DNA of 64,000 nt from Yarrowia lipolytica. Taxonomy: Eukaryota > Ascomycota > Dipodascomycetes > Dipodascales. Of this stretch, positions 11,612 to 23,018 are shown piece after piece. Where the stretch lies: positions 1 through 64,000 of the forward strand of contig NC_090772.1 of NCBI RefSeq assembly GCF_001761485.1, read 5' to 3'. The notes beneath the pieces were generated by a model. That model saw nothing but the letters and a program-made list of their open reading frames with translations, was not told the DNA's origin and ran no database searches. How positions within the stretch are numbered: the stretch's first letter is position 1; each line of letters starts with the position of its first letter. Made by a program: the position numbers and the translations under genes.

Positions 11612-12811
11612 ATGGCACTTTTCATCAATCTGCTTGCTGTTTTTGTCAGTCTGATAATTGGCGGCACTATTTATTTGGACCGCTCGTTCTCAGAGCTGAC
11701 CAACAGAGTGAGTTGGAATGACAGACATGTATACAACAAGGCGGCAGAGTACAACGCAGCCTCATGCAAGGTGTCAAAAGCGATCCCAGAGGCGTGTGAA
11801 GACAGCATTGTGGATGACTCGACTGGTCTTGTCTACTTCAGCTGTGGCGAAACGGAAAACAGAACAAAATGGTTCCCGGGATGCAATTGGTGGGACAAGG
11901 AGGGCATGACCACAAACAGCTTCTATGTCTATGATCCGGAGACGCGAGACTTTGAAAAAATGAACCTGGACTACCATGGTGAGTTCGTGTCGCATGGCCT
12001 GTCTCTGTTGAAGGACCCCAACAACCCCGACACTCGATACATCTTCTCAGTCAACCACAAGAGTACTGGCAGCATCATTTCGATTTTCTCGTTCCAGGCC
12101 GGCACCAACGACGTATCTCATGTTGGCGACATCAAAGACTCGCGAATCTACACACCAAACTCCGTCACCGCCTACGTCGAAGACGATGGCTCGATCGCCA
12201 TCATGTATACAAACGACCACCTCTTCCGAAAAGGCTTCATGCGACATGTGGAGGACAGCTACGGGCCGTTCATGTGGGGGCATGTTGGTAACTGCAACTT
12301 CAAGATTGAGGACGGAGACATCAAGGGCCTGTCTTGCAGTCGAGTGGCTGTGGAAAACTCGTACCCCAATGGAATCACCCACATCCCCGACACCAAGGAA
12401 TTCTTGGTGGCTGACACCCGTCTCGGTACTTTGTCGTCCTTCAAGTGGGATGTGGATACAAAGAGTCTAAACCTCCAGCACTCGACACCATTTGGTGCTG
12501 CTCTGGACAATGTGCATGTCATTGCTGGAACAAAGGATGTCATTGTGGCTGGTTTCCCCGATGAAAAGCAGGTGTTCTACAAGTTCAGAAATATGCATGA
12601 CAAGTCTATCAAAGTGGAGTCGTTGGTCTTCAGAGCTAACAGTCGAGACAATTACACGGTCCCCCACGTGCTGCAAAAGACTGACGGACTTCATGGCCTC
12701 CAGGTGGTCACCAACTACAACTATCTGCCCAAGCACGACCGGCTTCTGGGAAGCAGTGTTTGTTCGGAAGGAATTTTGATTTGCGACAACATTTACGGAA
12801 TCATCATGTAA
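11612..12811 (+). CDS. Paraoxonase/arylesterase-like six-bladed propeller protein
   Basis: This 399-residue protein has a hydrophobic N-terminus (about residues 4-20), an uncleaved signal anchor or signal peptide as in animal PON enzymes. Alignment by eye to human PON1 keeps all six calcium ligands: Glu63 and Asp64 (PON1 E53/D54), Asn183 (N168), Asn253 in PNGI (N224), and Asp299 and Asn300 (D269/N270). The His dyad is kept at His128 (SHGL) and His149 (VNHK). Cys52 and Cys391 match the PON1 disulfide. PON enzymes hydrolyse lactones and aryl esters. A secretory-pathway, calcium-dependent lactonase is therefore likely; the natural substrate is unknown. The gene is tail-to-tail with the transporter at 12832, with 20 bp between them. 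Confidence 0.85.
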   Translation: MALFINLLAVFVSLIIGGTIYLDRSFSELTNRVSWNDRHVYNKAAEYNAASCKVSKAIPEACEDSIVDDSTGLVYFSCGETENRTKWFPGCNWWDKEGMTTNSFYVYDPETRDFEKMNLDYHGEFVSHGLSLLKDPNNPDTRYIFSVNHKSTGSIISIFSFQAGTNDVSHVGDIKDSRIYTPNSVTAYVEDDGSIAIMYTNDHLFRKGFMRHVEDSYGPFMWGHVGNCNFKIEDGDIKGLSCSRVAVENSYPNGITHIPDTKEFLVADTRLGTLSSFKWDVDTKSLNLQHSTPFGAALDNVHVIAGTKDVIVAGFPDEKQVFYKFRNMHDKSIKVESLVFRANSRDNYTVPHVLQKTDGLHGLQVVTNYNYLPKHDRLLGSSVCSEGILICDNIYGIIM

Positions 12812-12831
12812 CTATTTAAGCAATCATACGC

Positions 12832-14462
12832 TCACAGAGCCAACCTGAAATCCAAACGCTTACTGCCAGAGTCCGTGTTTGTGTTTCTGTAATGCTGTTG
12901 CTCATCCTTCGTCATGGCGTTCCACTTTTCACTTCGGCGTTTGTTGATGACATAATAGAACAGCTTAGTACCCGCGAGGATAACAATCAGGATGAAGTAC
13001 AAAATGATTAGCTGTTGATTGCCTCGATGGTACTTTGGCTTGTCGTCAGCTCGGTAAATGTTGGCACCCACAATGGCTCCGACTTGCACAAACATGTTGT
13101 AAAGCGACTGGCCCATAGTTCTCTGGGAGACAGTGTTGGAGTTTCTGGAGGTCCACGATACAAGAATGGCGTGGTTTTGAGGCTGACCCAAGATGATAGT
13201 CATTACCGCCCACGTACCCCACTTGTCTACCAAGGCACCCTTCCAGAATCGCAGCACCATGAGTCCAGGCAGCATCCAAATGGGGTGAGCCATACAATGG
13301 AACGCTCGTTCGTTGAAGAATTCAGAAGACAGGGTGATGGAAATCATCATAATGATGTGGAGTACATTAGCAGGGATTGTAAGTAAATTGGTGTTGAAGG
13401 TGGAAAAGCCCAGACCTCTGAGGTTGAGAGTCATGTAGAAGCTGACAGCGTTCGTGGCGATTTGACTGAACATGCCGGCAGCATAGATGGGCCACAGACG
13501 GTAGTCGGCAAAGGCGTTCCAGATTCTCTTGACAGAAAGACCCTCTCGATTGTGCAGATCTCCTTTATAAGGGTCGTCTCTGAGCACTCGGTTGACCACA
13601 ATCTTCTCTTCACGTTCTGTGAACCAGCCGTTTTTACGAAACCATGTTTTGGTTTGTGAAGGTGAAGCAGGCATCTTGAAGAAGGAGGCAAGACCAATCA
13701 ACAGAGTCATAATGCCCTCAATGATAAACAGCCATCTCCAACCATGGGGAATAGAAGAGGTGTGGATACGCAGCAGTCCGAAGGCCATGAGAGAGGTCAG
13801 AATCGTAGTCAGTGTCTGTGAGCCCCAGAATAGAGATAGTCTGAAAGGCAGCTCTTTCGATGTGTAAAAGTAGGACAACCACAAGACAAGATCGGGGATA
13901 AAACCGCCCTCCAGCAGACCCAAGAGACATCTAGTAGCGTAAAAGGAACCCTTACCAGTAAGAGCTCCCTGGCTAGCAGCGACAACAGACCACAGTACCA
14001 TTTGGGCAGGGACCCATCTATCAGGACCGATCTTCTTGGAAATAAGCTGTGACGGAATCTCAGCAGCAAGGAAAGAACACAAGAAGATGGTGTTGCCCTT
14101 GTTGTAATCATTGGTGGTCATTCCCAGATCATCAAGCAGGTTATCGGTAAGAGCTTGGCCAAGGTTGCCTCGGTCAACCTGGAGAGCCACAAACATGATA
14201 CAGGCCCATGTGGTGACATACCAGTCCAACTTCGCACAAGTTTCTTCTCTTCTTGGGGAGTCCACTCCAGTTCAGGATCGAAGAGGTGGCGATTCTCGTA
14301 CTGAGCATCCTCGTATAGCTTGGCGAAGTGCTTGGCAACCTCGGGGTTGCTAAAGATGTTGCCTCCTGTGCCTGAACCATCAATGATGGAAACAGCTGCT
14401 GTATCGGCGTCACTGATGGAGTCCACAGAGATTGATAATTCGTCGTACTTCTTGTCAGCCAT
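12832..14462 (-). pseudogene. Dal5/allantoate permease-family MFS transporter with one frame break
   Basis: The gene begins with ATG at 14462 (MADKKYDELS), runs about 75 residues to EEKKLVR, then continues in another frame from KLDWYVTTWACIMFV to the stop at 12832. Family members read through this junction as EEKKLVRKxDW, so one base appears to be missing near 14233-14238. No GT-AG intron fits. The second part is a complete 12-helix permease body with the family signatures VSRNSNTV, LYNMFVQVGAI, NIYRADDKP, KWNAMT and RLDFRLA. The full product would be about 543 residues. Such plasma-membrane symporters carry organic anions such as allantoate, nicotinate or vitamins; the substrate here cannot be told. 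It is either a recent pseudogene or an assembly error. An internal GTG at 14265 is not a credible start. A TATA-like element lies at about 14509-14518. Confidence 0.8.
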
Positions 14463-15076
14463 TGCGAGTCAGTTTGTAGATGGGGACCGTACTGTCATTA
14501 GTTGATATTTATATACTCCCTATAAGCCACAATATACCTAGACACCGGGGCTAATTCATTTGTAGATAGCCACACTTCCATGATTTGAACACTCGCCATT
14601 TACACATTGTGGCTTTCGGGTCTTACTGAAATTCTAACTAGTAATTAGGGGTCAGTGTGGAAGTCATCAACACGCTGATTTTATCTCGGAAATACCCGAA
14701 ACCTAATAATAGCAGCCGTTAAAAAAACACCCCTTGTTTCCCTTTCAAACATCTCGTATATCTCTTGGCTGTCACTGGGCACTCGTTTCGAAGATGCATG
14801 GCGCACATCGATGTAGCCACGAACAAGCCACATTTCTTAATCACGAGTTTTAGCATGGGATTAGACTGGTAGTTTAAATAAAAACAATTATGTGGAGCCA
14901 TTATACTCGAAATGATGCGATGGTGACGAATTAATAGCGCGAGCGCCGTTACGAGGGCGATATCTCAGTTAACCAGTTAGGGCTTGACAGACGCGCAGCC
15001 CGGTACCCAGCACAACGTGAACGCATGCCTCTATCATTATCTATATATGTATGTACTGGTATCCCATATTGTGCAC
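14463..15076. other. Intergenic: transporter promoter and deubiquitinase 3' flank
   Basis: 614 bp between two minus-strand genes. A TATATAAATA-type element (minus strand, about 14509-14518) serves the transporter. No further gene was seen. Confidence 0.6.
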
Positions 15077-16414
15077 TTATGATCTCAGGTCCTTCATCTT
15101 GAACGGGAGACCGTTCTTGACCATAGCATGTCGAGCATTGTTGTAAATGTTATCCTCTGTATGCGGGTGGAAACCGCCCCTGTTACAGTTCTTGATAATG
15201 TCAACACCCGGAGGATCCGACAGTCTGAAGATGCCAAAGTTGGGATCATGCTGAGGCGCGCACACAAGAGCCACAGCCTCAGGCAGCATGATCTGATACG
15301 AATTCTGGGTATGCAGGTCCACAGATGACATGAAACAGGTCTGTGTGGGGTGTGTGTGGATCCATCCGAGTACAAAGAGATCATTTTCATCAATCTGCTC
15401 AAATAGAAGCTCCTCATTCGTTGTCTGACACGTGTCAGAGGTGCTTTCCTGAGGTGGGATCATCAGATGTGTGACGAAGAATGCATTTCGCGACAACTTC
15501 CCGCATAAAATACCGCAGGTCTCGAGGTTTTTAACGGTGTTGGCGTGCGCAACCTTGAGGAAGGTGGCCTCCAACTCAGCCGGAATGAACAGGGACCGCA
15601 GGGCCAGTCCTCCTTCAGTGGTGTATCGTGAAGTGTGTTCCACAGATGAAGATGACGTTGTAGGTGGTGCTGGGGCGGCTGGTTTCTCATATGATGCTTT
15701 TAATGCTGCTGGTTTAGCTGGGATCGCTGGAGGTGAGTCCGCAAGTCGAATCTGGCCAGCTGTAGGCGACAGCGTAAGTGGTCCGGACTCATAAACGTAG
15801 GGTGAAAGAACGGATGATAACTCCCGGTTGAGATCGGGATAGTCGAACGTATCATGTTGATGATGTGCTTGTTGTTGCCAGTTTCCATGCTCGTACATTG
15901 GCTCAGACACTTGTCGTGTATCATATCGACCAAATGAATAGTCTTCCAAATTCACATGATCTGGGCCTCCTTGACCAAGTTGTGATCTCAGGTCGTCAAT
16001 ACGGCTCGTACTTCCGCTGCCCCTGCTGCCACCGCTTCTTCCACTGTCGGAGGCTTGTTGTAATGCTCGTAGTTTTCGTTGTCGTTCCTCCTCAGCCTTT
16101 TTCTCCTCCGTGATTTGCACCTCAAGAGCCTTCTTCAGCTGCTGCATCTCTTGCAGAACCCCGGGCATCTTGCCGGTCATTTTCTTGAATAGCGCCCTGT
16201 TGGCCTTGAGCCCGGGATGCCCAGGCATCTTGTTGAGCAACAGGTCTGCGAACCGCGTGTACAGCAGATAAGCCTTCTCGAAATCACCATCATCGCGGTA
16301 AATTTCAGCCTCGCGCAGAACCGTGCCAACCACGTGGATCCATACACGGAAGCTGGTGTTGTTAGTATAGGGGTAGTCCAGCCCTTTGGCTGCGATTTCC
16401 GCTATCGATAACAT
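15077..16414 (-). CDS. AMSH/STAMBP-type JAMM deubiquitinase (K63-specific)
   Basis: This 445-residue protein has the AMSH layout. The N-terminal helical region (about 1-100) resembles the USP8/AMSH dimerisation (MIT-like) domain and is followed by a charged coiled coil (about 90-120). A low-complexity linker leads to an MPN+ metalloprotease domain at about 272-430. Catalytic residues are visible: Glu298 (LETCG), His353 and His355 in HTHP, Ser363 and Asp366 (SSVD). The AMSH insertions and second zinc site are present (His368, Cys410, His416, His418). AMSH enzymes cleave Lys63-linked ubiquitin on endosomal cargo next to ESCRT-0. The fission yeast homologue is called sst2, unrelated to the budding-yeast RGS gene of that name. 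The ATG at 16414 starts the conserved N-terminus. Confidence 0.9.
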   Translation of the reverse strand: MLSIAEIAAKGLDYPYTNNTSFRVWIHVVGTVLREAEIYRDDGDFEKAYLLYTRFADLLLNKMPGHPGLKANRALFKKMTGKMPGVLQEMQQLKKALEVQITEEKKAEEERQRKLRALQQASDSGRSGGSRGSGSTSRIDDLRSQLGQGGPDHVNLEDYSFGRYDTRQVSEPMYEHGNWQQQAHHQHDTFDYPDLNRELSSVLSPYVYESGPLTLSPTAGQIRLADSPPAIPAKPAALKASYEKPAAPAPPTTSSSSVEHTSRYTTEGGLALRSLFIPAELEATFLKVAHANTVKNLETCGILCGKLSRNAFFVTHLMIPPQESTSDTCQTTNEELLFEQIDENDLFVLGWIHTHPTQTCFMSSVDLHTQNSYQIMLPEAVALVCAPQHDPNFGIFRLSDPPGVDIIKNCNRGGFHPHTEDNIYNNARHAMVKNGLPFKMKDLRS

Positions 16415-18421
16415 CTCAGGGGACCGGTGGTTTGGTGATGATCAGTGGCGAGAACGTTTGCGTCAGATATGCACAGTAAATTTGAGGTCCTGTGAGAACC
16501 TTGTTGTCTTGGAGGGGTGTTATGTGCAACATGGAATGATACAGTGAGTGTGGGATTCGTTCTGACGACACATGCGAAGATTCCTCACATCACAATTGTG
16601 ATCATGACAATCAGCAACATATAATACGACGGATACGACTCAACGCCACCAGCTTAGTCATGATACTCGCCAAGGTTCTCGCCCCTTAGAGTACAGTAAT
16701 CACATCAACCGATAGTGATAAAGACACGAACGCATGAACGACGATACCGGCATGAGAGCGTTACATGCGCCTTTTACAGGCTATACATCAGCGACATGTC
16801 ACTTGGCACGTCTACTACGCACCATCTCGGGCAAGTACAATCTGTTCGCGACTTGTTGCACCTATATGACTGCTGATTCAGTGTTACCCACGACACGCTG
16901 ACGCGACTGAGCAACGCTTACATCACCCAAATCCTTTGTAATGACACAGCCCACAACTTGCCACGTTTTGCTCTTACGGGGTGTTTTACGCTCTCCGAAA
17001 AAAGACTCCATGAATCCACTAGGAGCGGACGCGCAATGCCCTTGATGAAGAATCGGGGGCTGCCAGGCTGTTTCAGATTTGCTTGCCTACTAGCCCCGAT
17101 GGGGCCTACTGTAGAAGAAGCACCTTGACATGACGGTGATGGTCACATCACCAGATCGACTCACAAGATCGACACACCAGATCGACAGCACCACCTCGAT
17201 AGTACCGCAGCGACGGAATCACAACGAAGGCACGTGGTTTCTTCCTGACTACGATATCCACAGGGCGATGGGTCTACACTACAGGAGCGCCATCGCTGCA
17301 GCGATAAGACAGGAGCAACACGACGGCCGGGATACCGCAATAGCGATACCACCCACACAATCTCGAGGCGATGACTAATAGCATGGACCTTGTGGTGGAC
17401 GGTGATGATGTATTAGTAGATAACGGTTGCAACTCCACTCTCCACTCCAGGTGATTCTGGTCAGATGACATTTCTGCTTGAATGCGCCATTCTAATAGTC
17501 CATACGAAGGGAAGAAAGGCATACTCACAGACGAAGGGGAAAGGAACGGTTCCAATGTTAGGAGGGACTGTGTTAGGGAGATGTCGAAATCGACTGTTGA
17601 TGTGGGATCAGGTAACATATCTGATTGGAATCCAAAGGATAACTCAACCGCACGCAGTGACACGACCACTACAGTAACATGTATCCAAACAGTCACGCTG
17701 ACTGAGTGATGGAAGCCGCGGGATAAGTGATCTTGTGCTATCCGAGCATAACCACACATCACTACCTCCCCTCCAAGAAACAAAGAATAGTCACGCGGAT
17801 GAGCTGATCAATGGAGCTAACACAGACATAAAAGTAACAGCAGCGAGGACGACAAATAAGAAGGGGGGAGGGAGGGAAACGTGGGAAGTGCCAACTGGAC
17901 GACAAGATATGGGCTCCAAGGGTTGGCTGCTTCTGTCTAAAATAAAGGGGGGAGACCTGATTATATACCTACAGGCCGTTGTTTTGATCCTATTTGTGAG
18001 AAAGTGAGGTTGATTGTGCCTGATGTGAAGCTGAAGATCCTGGTCATACTCCCTGACATCGAGCAAAACGCCGATTGAAGTGGAGCGATTTATCTCCATA
18101 GCTACATAGAAAATGAAGCTTGCTACAGTAACCGATTTTTACTGTATCGTATCTGTAGCCCTATTCAGTCTCAAATTTTGAGTCTCGACGAGAATCCACG
18201 TTAATGTTCCGTTGCATCACTATTGAACAACCAACCGATGCAGGAACATGGGTGTCCCAAGACTTAAGGAATACCGCTATGGCGGGTGTTTTGTTGTCTG
18301 TTCATTGGTGGTACTGTAGGTGTGAGAGTTGCGTGCCAACCACTGTATTACGACACCATCCACAATGTATTAATCTATCTATCCAATCTTTTCAGCTATA
18401 TATATACATTATCCGGCTTGC
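16415..18421. other. Intergenic, no gene recognised
   Basis: 2 kb upstream of the deubiquitinase and downstream of the O-acetyltransferase. Frames of up to 169 codons exist (minus strand, 17274-17783), but their composition is unlike protein and no domain or start context supports them. The area around 17150-17400 carries many short CGATCGACA and CACCA words. Confidence 0.55.
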
Positions 18422-20926
18422 TTATGGCAGCATGTTGAAAACCCACATGAAAGCGAAGGCAACAACAATCTTCACCTGAAGAGTGTGGGTTTTGAGGAAG
18501 GCCACTACCCGTCCAGGAGGTCTGCGAGTCGATACGGGAGGCTCAGAGTCTCCCATGTCAATCTGCTCACCCTGAGGCTGAGACTGGGCTGTGACATGCT
18601 CAGGCAGCTGCTGGTCCTGGTTGCCCACGAACAGCTTAGTAAGTGCGTTGCTCTGCTCTGCCACTGCGTGCGACACAATGATGAAGATGACGGTGACGAG
18701 GCCAAAGTTGAGATACTTCTGCAGCATACCAAGCACTCCACTGGAGGTGGGGGTGTTCAAAATGTACAGCCGACCCTTGGTGTCAGCTGCCAGGAAGAAG
18801 TGGAATTGCAGAGTGAAGGTCTCCAACGAGCAGGTGCCAATAAAAGACATCCATGTGGAGTAGTGGCTTCTAAATCGCACAGTAATGTTTCTAAGAATCA
18901 CAAAAGCCACAATAGGCATCCATGAGATGTAAGGATGGGCCTGGTTGTAATTCTGTTTGATACCAAAGGAAGCAGCGACCGCAATGTAAACAATAAAGGT
19001 GATGAGTGCAACAACTCCAAGCACGAGCCTGTTGGTGACCAAGTTCTTGAGAGGGAAGTTGCCCTGTTTGTATCGCAGAGTAGCCACAGCGGCAAACATG
19101 CCAATGTAGACAATGTAAATGTCCAAAATGAGTCTGAATCGCCACTCTCGCAGGTTCCACTGTATGTTAAACAGGTACTTTAACACGGCGAAGACAATCT
19201 GGAAGGGCAGCTGGAATCGCACAAGAATGTTAAGAATCACGGCAGAAGCAGAAATCTTAGCGAGTACAGGGCCCACAGAGGTGTCGATGGAGTTCCAGGA
19301 GGGCAAGACTCGGAAGGTGATCCAGACGACACAAAACCAGAACGACACTAGAGGAGCAAAATAGTAGAACAGGTAATCGGTGTCCATCACGTACGCCAGG
19401 AGAATGGAAAGGAAATTCATTCGGAAGAGAACAGAAGTGGCTCTCTTGAGAGAGAAATCGCCCCTCTTGATGAAGAAAGTGGCGTGTCCAAAGCCTGTCA
19501 TAAACAGATAGGCAGCCACCAGCACTCGTACAAACTTATAGATGGGCAAGATCTTAGAAGCACCTGTGATATGGTAGATGAGAATGATGATCTGCATCCA
19601 TCCCTTCCACTCCTCGGTCTGGTGACGGTTGAGGAAAGAGTTATCGTTCTGAGGTTCAAAGGAGTAGCCAGTAGCGACCAGGAAGAGCAGGATAAGGACC
19701 CAAAACTCGGAAGCTTCAAACTGTTTAGAACTCTTACCAAAGAATTGAGTTCTATCACAGAAGAAGGAGTATGCCAGAGATGCAGCAATGACAACACATG
19801 CGGTGAGAAGAGTCTCGTCCTGGATGGAAGGCACAGGCCAAGAAACATAGCGCACAAAACGGGGATAATAATCTGACCGGGTGTATCTCTGGCCCAGATA
19901 AATAATAGGCAGGATTGCACAGATGACGCCCAGGAGAAGCACCTGGCCCATAGTTCGGGGCTGCTTGTAGTGGATACAACAGGTGTCTGAAAAGGGGTAG
20001 ACAGGTCCGTTGGTAATGTCGTACTTATGATCCAGAAGCTCCTGGTTACACCGCACATTTCTGAGAATATCAGACATGGTCTTGTACACGTCAGTGTTCA
20101 GGTGAATACCATCCCTCTTGAAAGCTGCTCTTCCACCCTTGTTACGCATATCCACAAACGAGAAGGGCACAGATATACGGGTCTTTCTGTAAGGGTTCTT
20201 ATTGAAGTTGTGGTCCAGATAGGTGTTCATTCGCGAGAGGTACTGAGCGTCCAAGCCCTTGAGATGTGCCTCATCCTTAAGTTCTGTGAGAGTAACGTAA
20301 TCTGGGAGCAGCATGGGAGACACAGTGATGAACTCCAGCGCTCTCCTTCCAGCGTCATCCTGGGCAGCCACAATCTCATTGAGTCGTCTCAATGCCTGTT
20401 TCCACTCCTTGAAACCCGCGTCTTTGTCTTCTTTGTTGTGAATGTACCACATGCCTGTTGAGATGTGCACCATTTTGATGCGTTCCTTCTGTTCTTGATC
20501 GTTGGCGATCTTGGACATTTCAAACATGCCGTCGTTGTTAAAATAGGGGTCCCAGAAGAACTTGAGAGAGACTCCGTCGATCGCCACCTCAATGTTGGAG
20601 TGTTTCTCCACGTTGGTTGTGTCATAGTTGGGATCAAGATCCTTCACCACGGCCCAGAACATTTCCCGGGCGTGTGAGTCGCCAATGAACAGCGACGTTT
20701 CGTTGGTCAGACATTGCGCCGTGGACGCTCGGTCAAAGGTCCGAAGCATACACTGCTTGGGCTGCCAATTTCGAGGAGGCTGATATCGTCCCACCGCTGG
20801 CTGGAGCCACATTCCACTGCTTTCAAGCGTGCTTTCGCAATGGTAGCCGTCTCCGGGTGCCAGCAACCGAATGACCGTGCCACAGAATGCAAACAGGGCA
20901 AACCACCCAAGGATGTTGTTCATCAT
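18422..20926 (-). CDS. Cas1-type polysaccharide/sialate O-acetyltransferase
   Basis: This is an 834-residue membrane protein. Residues 5-22 form a signal anchor. Residues about 30-310 are a lumenal PC-esterase/SGNH-like domain with the catalytic Ser84 in GDSH and Asp272/His275 in DGIH. After about residue 325 come ten or more membrane helices of the Cas1p acyltransferase type, with the final helix at the C-terminus. This is the architecture of Cryptococcus CAS1 (capsule O-acetylation) and animal CASD1 (sialic acid 9-O-acetylation), which act in the Golgi. Yarrowia has no capsule, so the acceptor is probably a cell-wall or secreted glycan; that is inference. Two ATG codons are adjacent and the first is used here. 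It is divergent from SCT1, with 2.1 kb between. Confidence 0.88.
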   Translation of the reverse strand: MMNNILGWFALFAFCGTVIRLLAPGDGYHCESTLESSGMWLQPAVGRYQPPRNWQPKQCMLRTFDRASTAQCLTNETSLFIGDSHAREMFWAVVKDLDPNYDTTNVEKHSNIEVAIDGVSLKFFWDPYFNNDGMFEMSKIANDQEQKERIKMVHISTGMWYIHNKEDKDAGFKEWKQALRRLNEIVAAQDDAGRRALEFITVSPMLLPDYVTLTELKDEAHLKGLDAQYLSRMNTYLDHNFNKNPYRKTRISVPFSFVDMRNKGGRAAFKRDGIHLNTDVYKTMSDILRNVRCNQELLDHKYDITNGPVYPFSDTCCIHYKQPRTMGQVLLLGVICAILPIIYLGQRYTRSDYYPRFVRYVSWPVPSIQDETLLTACVVIAASLAYSFFCDRTQFFGKSSKQFEASEFWVLILLFLVATGYSFEPQNDNSFLNRHQTEEWKGWMQIIILIYHITGASKILPIYKFVRVLVAAYLFMTGFGHATFFIKRGDFSLKRATSVLFRMNFLSILLAYVMDTDYLFYYFAPLVSFWFCVVWITFRVLPSWNSIDTSVGPVLAKISASAVILNILVRFQLPFQIVFAVLKYLFNIQWNLREWRFRLILDIYIVYIGMFAAVATLRYKQGNFPLKNLVTNRLVLGVVALITFIVYIAVAASFGIKQNYNQAHPYISWMPIVAFVILRNITVRFRSHYSTWMSFIGTCSLETFTLQFHFFLAADTKGRLYILNTPTSSGVLGMLQKYLNFGLVTVIFIIVSHAVAEQSNALTKLFVGNQDQQLPEHVTAQSQPQGEQIDMGDSEPPVSTRRPPGRVVAFLKTHTLQVKIVVAFAFMWVFNMLP

Positions 20927-23018
20927 GGTTGTGGAGGAAGAAGTTGATAGTTGGCAATAAAAACAAACATTAGATGTTTATGCAAGTGTAATAGTAATTC
21001 TAACTCTGATAGGTGCATGATCGACAGGACCGGTTTTGGAGGGGGAGATTGTGGGCGGTTGTGAGGCGCAATAAACAGATAAGCTAGCCCACATGACCAT
21101 TGAAACATTCAGATGTTAGTATATTTTTTATATTTTATTTTCATACCCGTTATTTCACTCAAATACTTCTTCTAACACTTTTTTCAGTGTTGAACGTCTC
21201 CACCCCGCCATGCATATTTAGGGTGGCTGTGTGCTGCACCTTCCAGCTCCTAACACGCGATTAATAAATGATAAGAGTAGGTGCATTTTGGAGGAATATT
21301 TTTATTTTTTTTAGCATCTAGGAGCTCCATTCAGCTTACTATATGTCTGATCCACCACATCTGGGATATCCAGACGACGGCATGGGAGAACGGATTGGTT
21401 TTTTTTTGAGTTCATCATGTCCTGCCAACCCACTGAAAACAGGGTCCGATGCGGAATGATGGCTTTTTACTGTAGTCAGTGTCTTTTACAGAAATACACC
21501 CCCAGCCATCATATATCCTCTCCAGGCATGGACCACTGGGTACACTCGTGACGTGTCATAATCACTGAGCCAGTATACGAACAAAATACAATCCTGCCAT
21601 CGTACTCACTCAAACAACCGTGTTCAATAAGGAAGCTGGGCCAGACAGCTGAAATGTACCAACCAGTCGAGGTGAAGCACAGAACAAGAAGACACAAACC
21701 ACGATCTTTACAAGAATGTACTGTAGTACATACAGCACGAGTAGTGTACGAAGTTTTTGTCAGACACGTGACTTGCTCGTAAATTAGCCAATATGACACA
21801 CCGCCAAGGACCTCGGATGCGTGCGGTGCGTGCGTATGTACCCCACTCTGTGTCGATCAGCCGACAGTGATGTTCCGGAAGTGCGGTACAACTTTTCTTG
21901 TCGACCTGAGATACCGAGGTTGCGCAGGGGATCAACTTTTGTGTCTCAGAGGGACCCAAGTGCGTACGGAGAGTACAGTACATACTGTAGCTAACGGTAG
22001 CAGGCGAACTACTGGTACATACCTCCCCCGGAATATGTACAGGCATAATGCGTATCTGTGGGACATGTGGTCGTTGCGCCATTATGTAAGCAGCGTGTAC
22101 TCCTCTGACTGTCCATATGGTTTGCTCCATCTCACCCTCATCGTTTTCATTGTTCACAGGCGGCCACAAAAAAACTGTCTTCTCTCCTTCTCTCTTCGCC
22201 TTAGTCTACTCGGACCAGTTTTAGTTTAGCTTGGCGCCACTGGATAAATGAGACCTCAGGCCTTGTGATGAGGAGGTCACTTATGAAGCATGTTAGGAGG
22301 TGCTTGTATGGATAGAGAAGCACCCAAAATAATAAGAATAATAATAAAACAGGGGGCGTTGTCATTTCATATCGTGTTTTCACCATCAATACACCTCCAA
22401 ACAATGCCCTTCATGTGGCCAGCCCCAATATTGTCCTGTAGTTCAACTCTATGCAGCTCGTATCTTATTGAGCAAGTAAAACTCTGTCAGCCGATATTGC
22501 CCGACCCGCGACAAGGGTCAACAAGGTGGTGTAAGGCCTTCGCAGAAGTCAAAACTGTGCCAAACAAACATCTAGAGTCTCTTTGGTGTTTCTCGCATAT
22601 ATTTAATCGGCTGTCTTACGTATTTGGCCTCGGTACCGGACTAATTTCGGATCATCCCCAATACGCTTTTTCTTCGCAGCTGTCAACAGTGTCCATGATC
22701 TATCCACCTAAATGGGTCATATGAGGCGTATAATTTCGTGGTGCTGATAATAATTCCCATATATTTGACACAAAACTTCCCCCCCTAGACATACATCTCA
22801 CAATCTCACTTCTTGTGCTTCTGTCACACATCTCCTCCAGCTGACTTCAACTCACACCTCTGCCCCAGTTGGTCTACAGCGGTATAAGGTTTCTCTGCAT
22901 AGAGGTGCACCACTCCTCCCGATACTTGTTTGTGTGACTTGTGGGTCACGACATATATATCTACACACATTGCGCCACCCTTTGGTTCTTCCAGCACAAC
23001 AAAAACACGACACGCTAA
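20927..23018. other. Divergent promoter region, no gene recognised
   Basis: 2.1 kb separates the O-acetyltransferase (minus) from SCT1 (plus). It contains AT-rich stretches (21118-21145, 21295-21315), TACTGTAG-type palindromes (21716-21735, 21970-21990) and the SCT1 TATA element at 22952-22960. Short open frames have no recognisable content. Confidence 0.55.

Noticed and set aside
12832-14265. Transporter starting at an internal GTG (14265)
   Set aside because: The true N-terminus is found upstream from ATG 14462 in another frame, so the short version is an effect of the frame break.
17274-17783. 169-codon minus-strand frame with a GTGAGT inside
   Set aside because: No matching branch and acceptor site was found and the peptide shows no domain.
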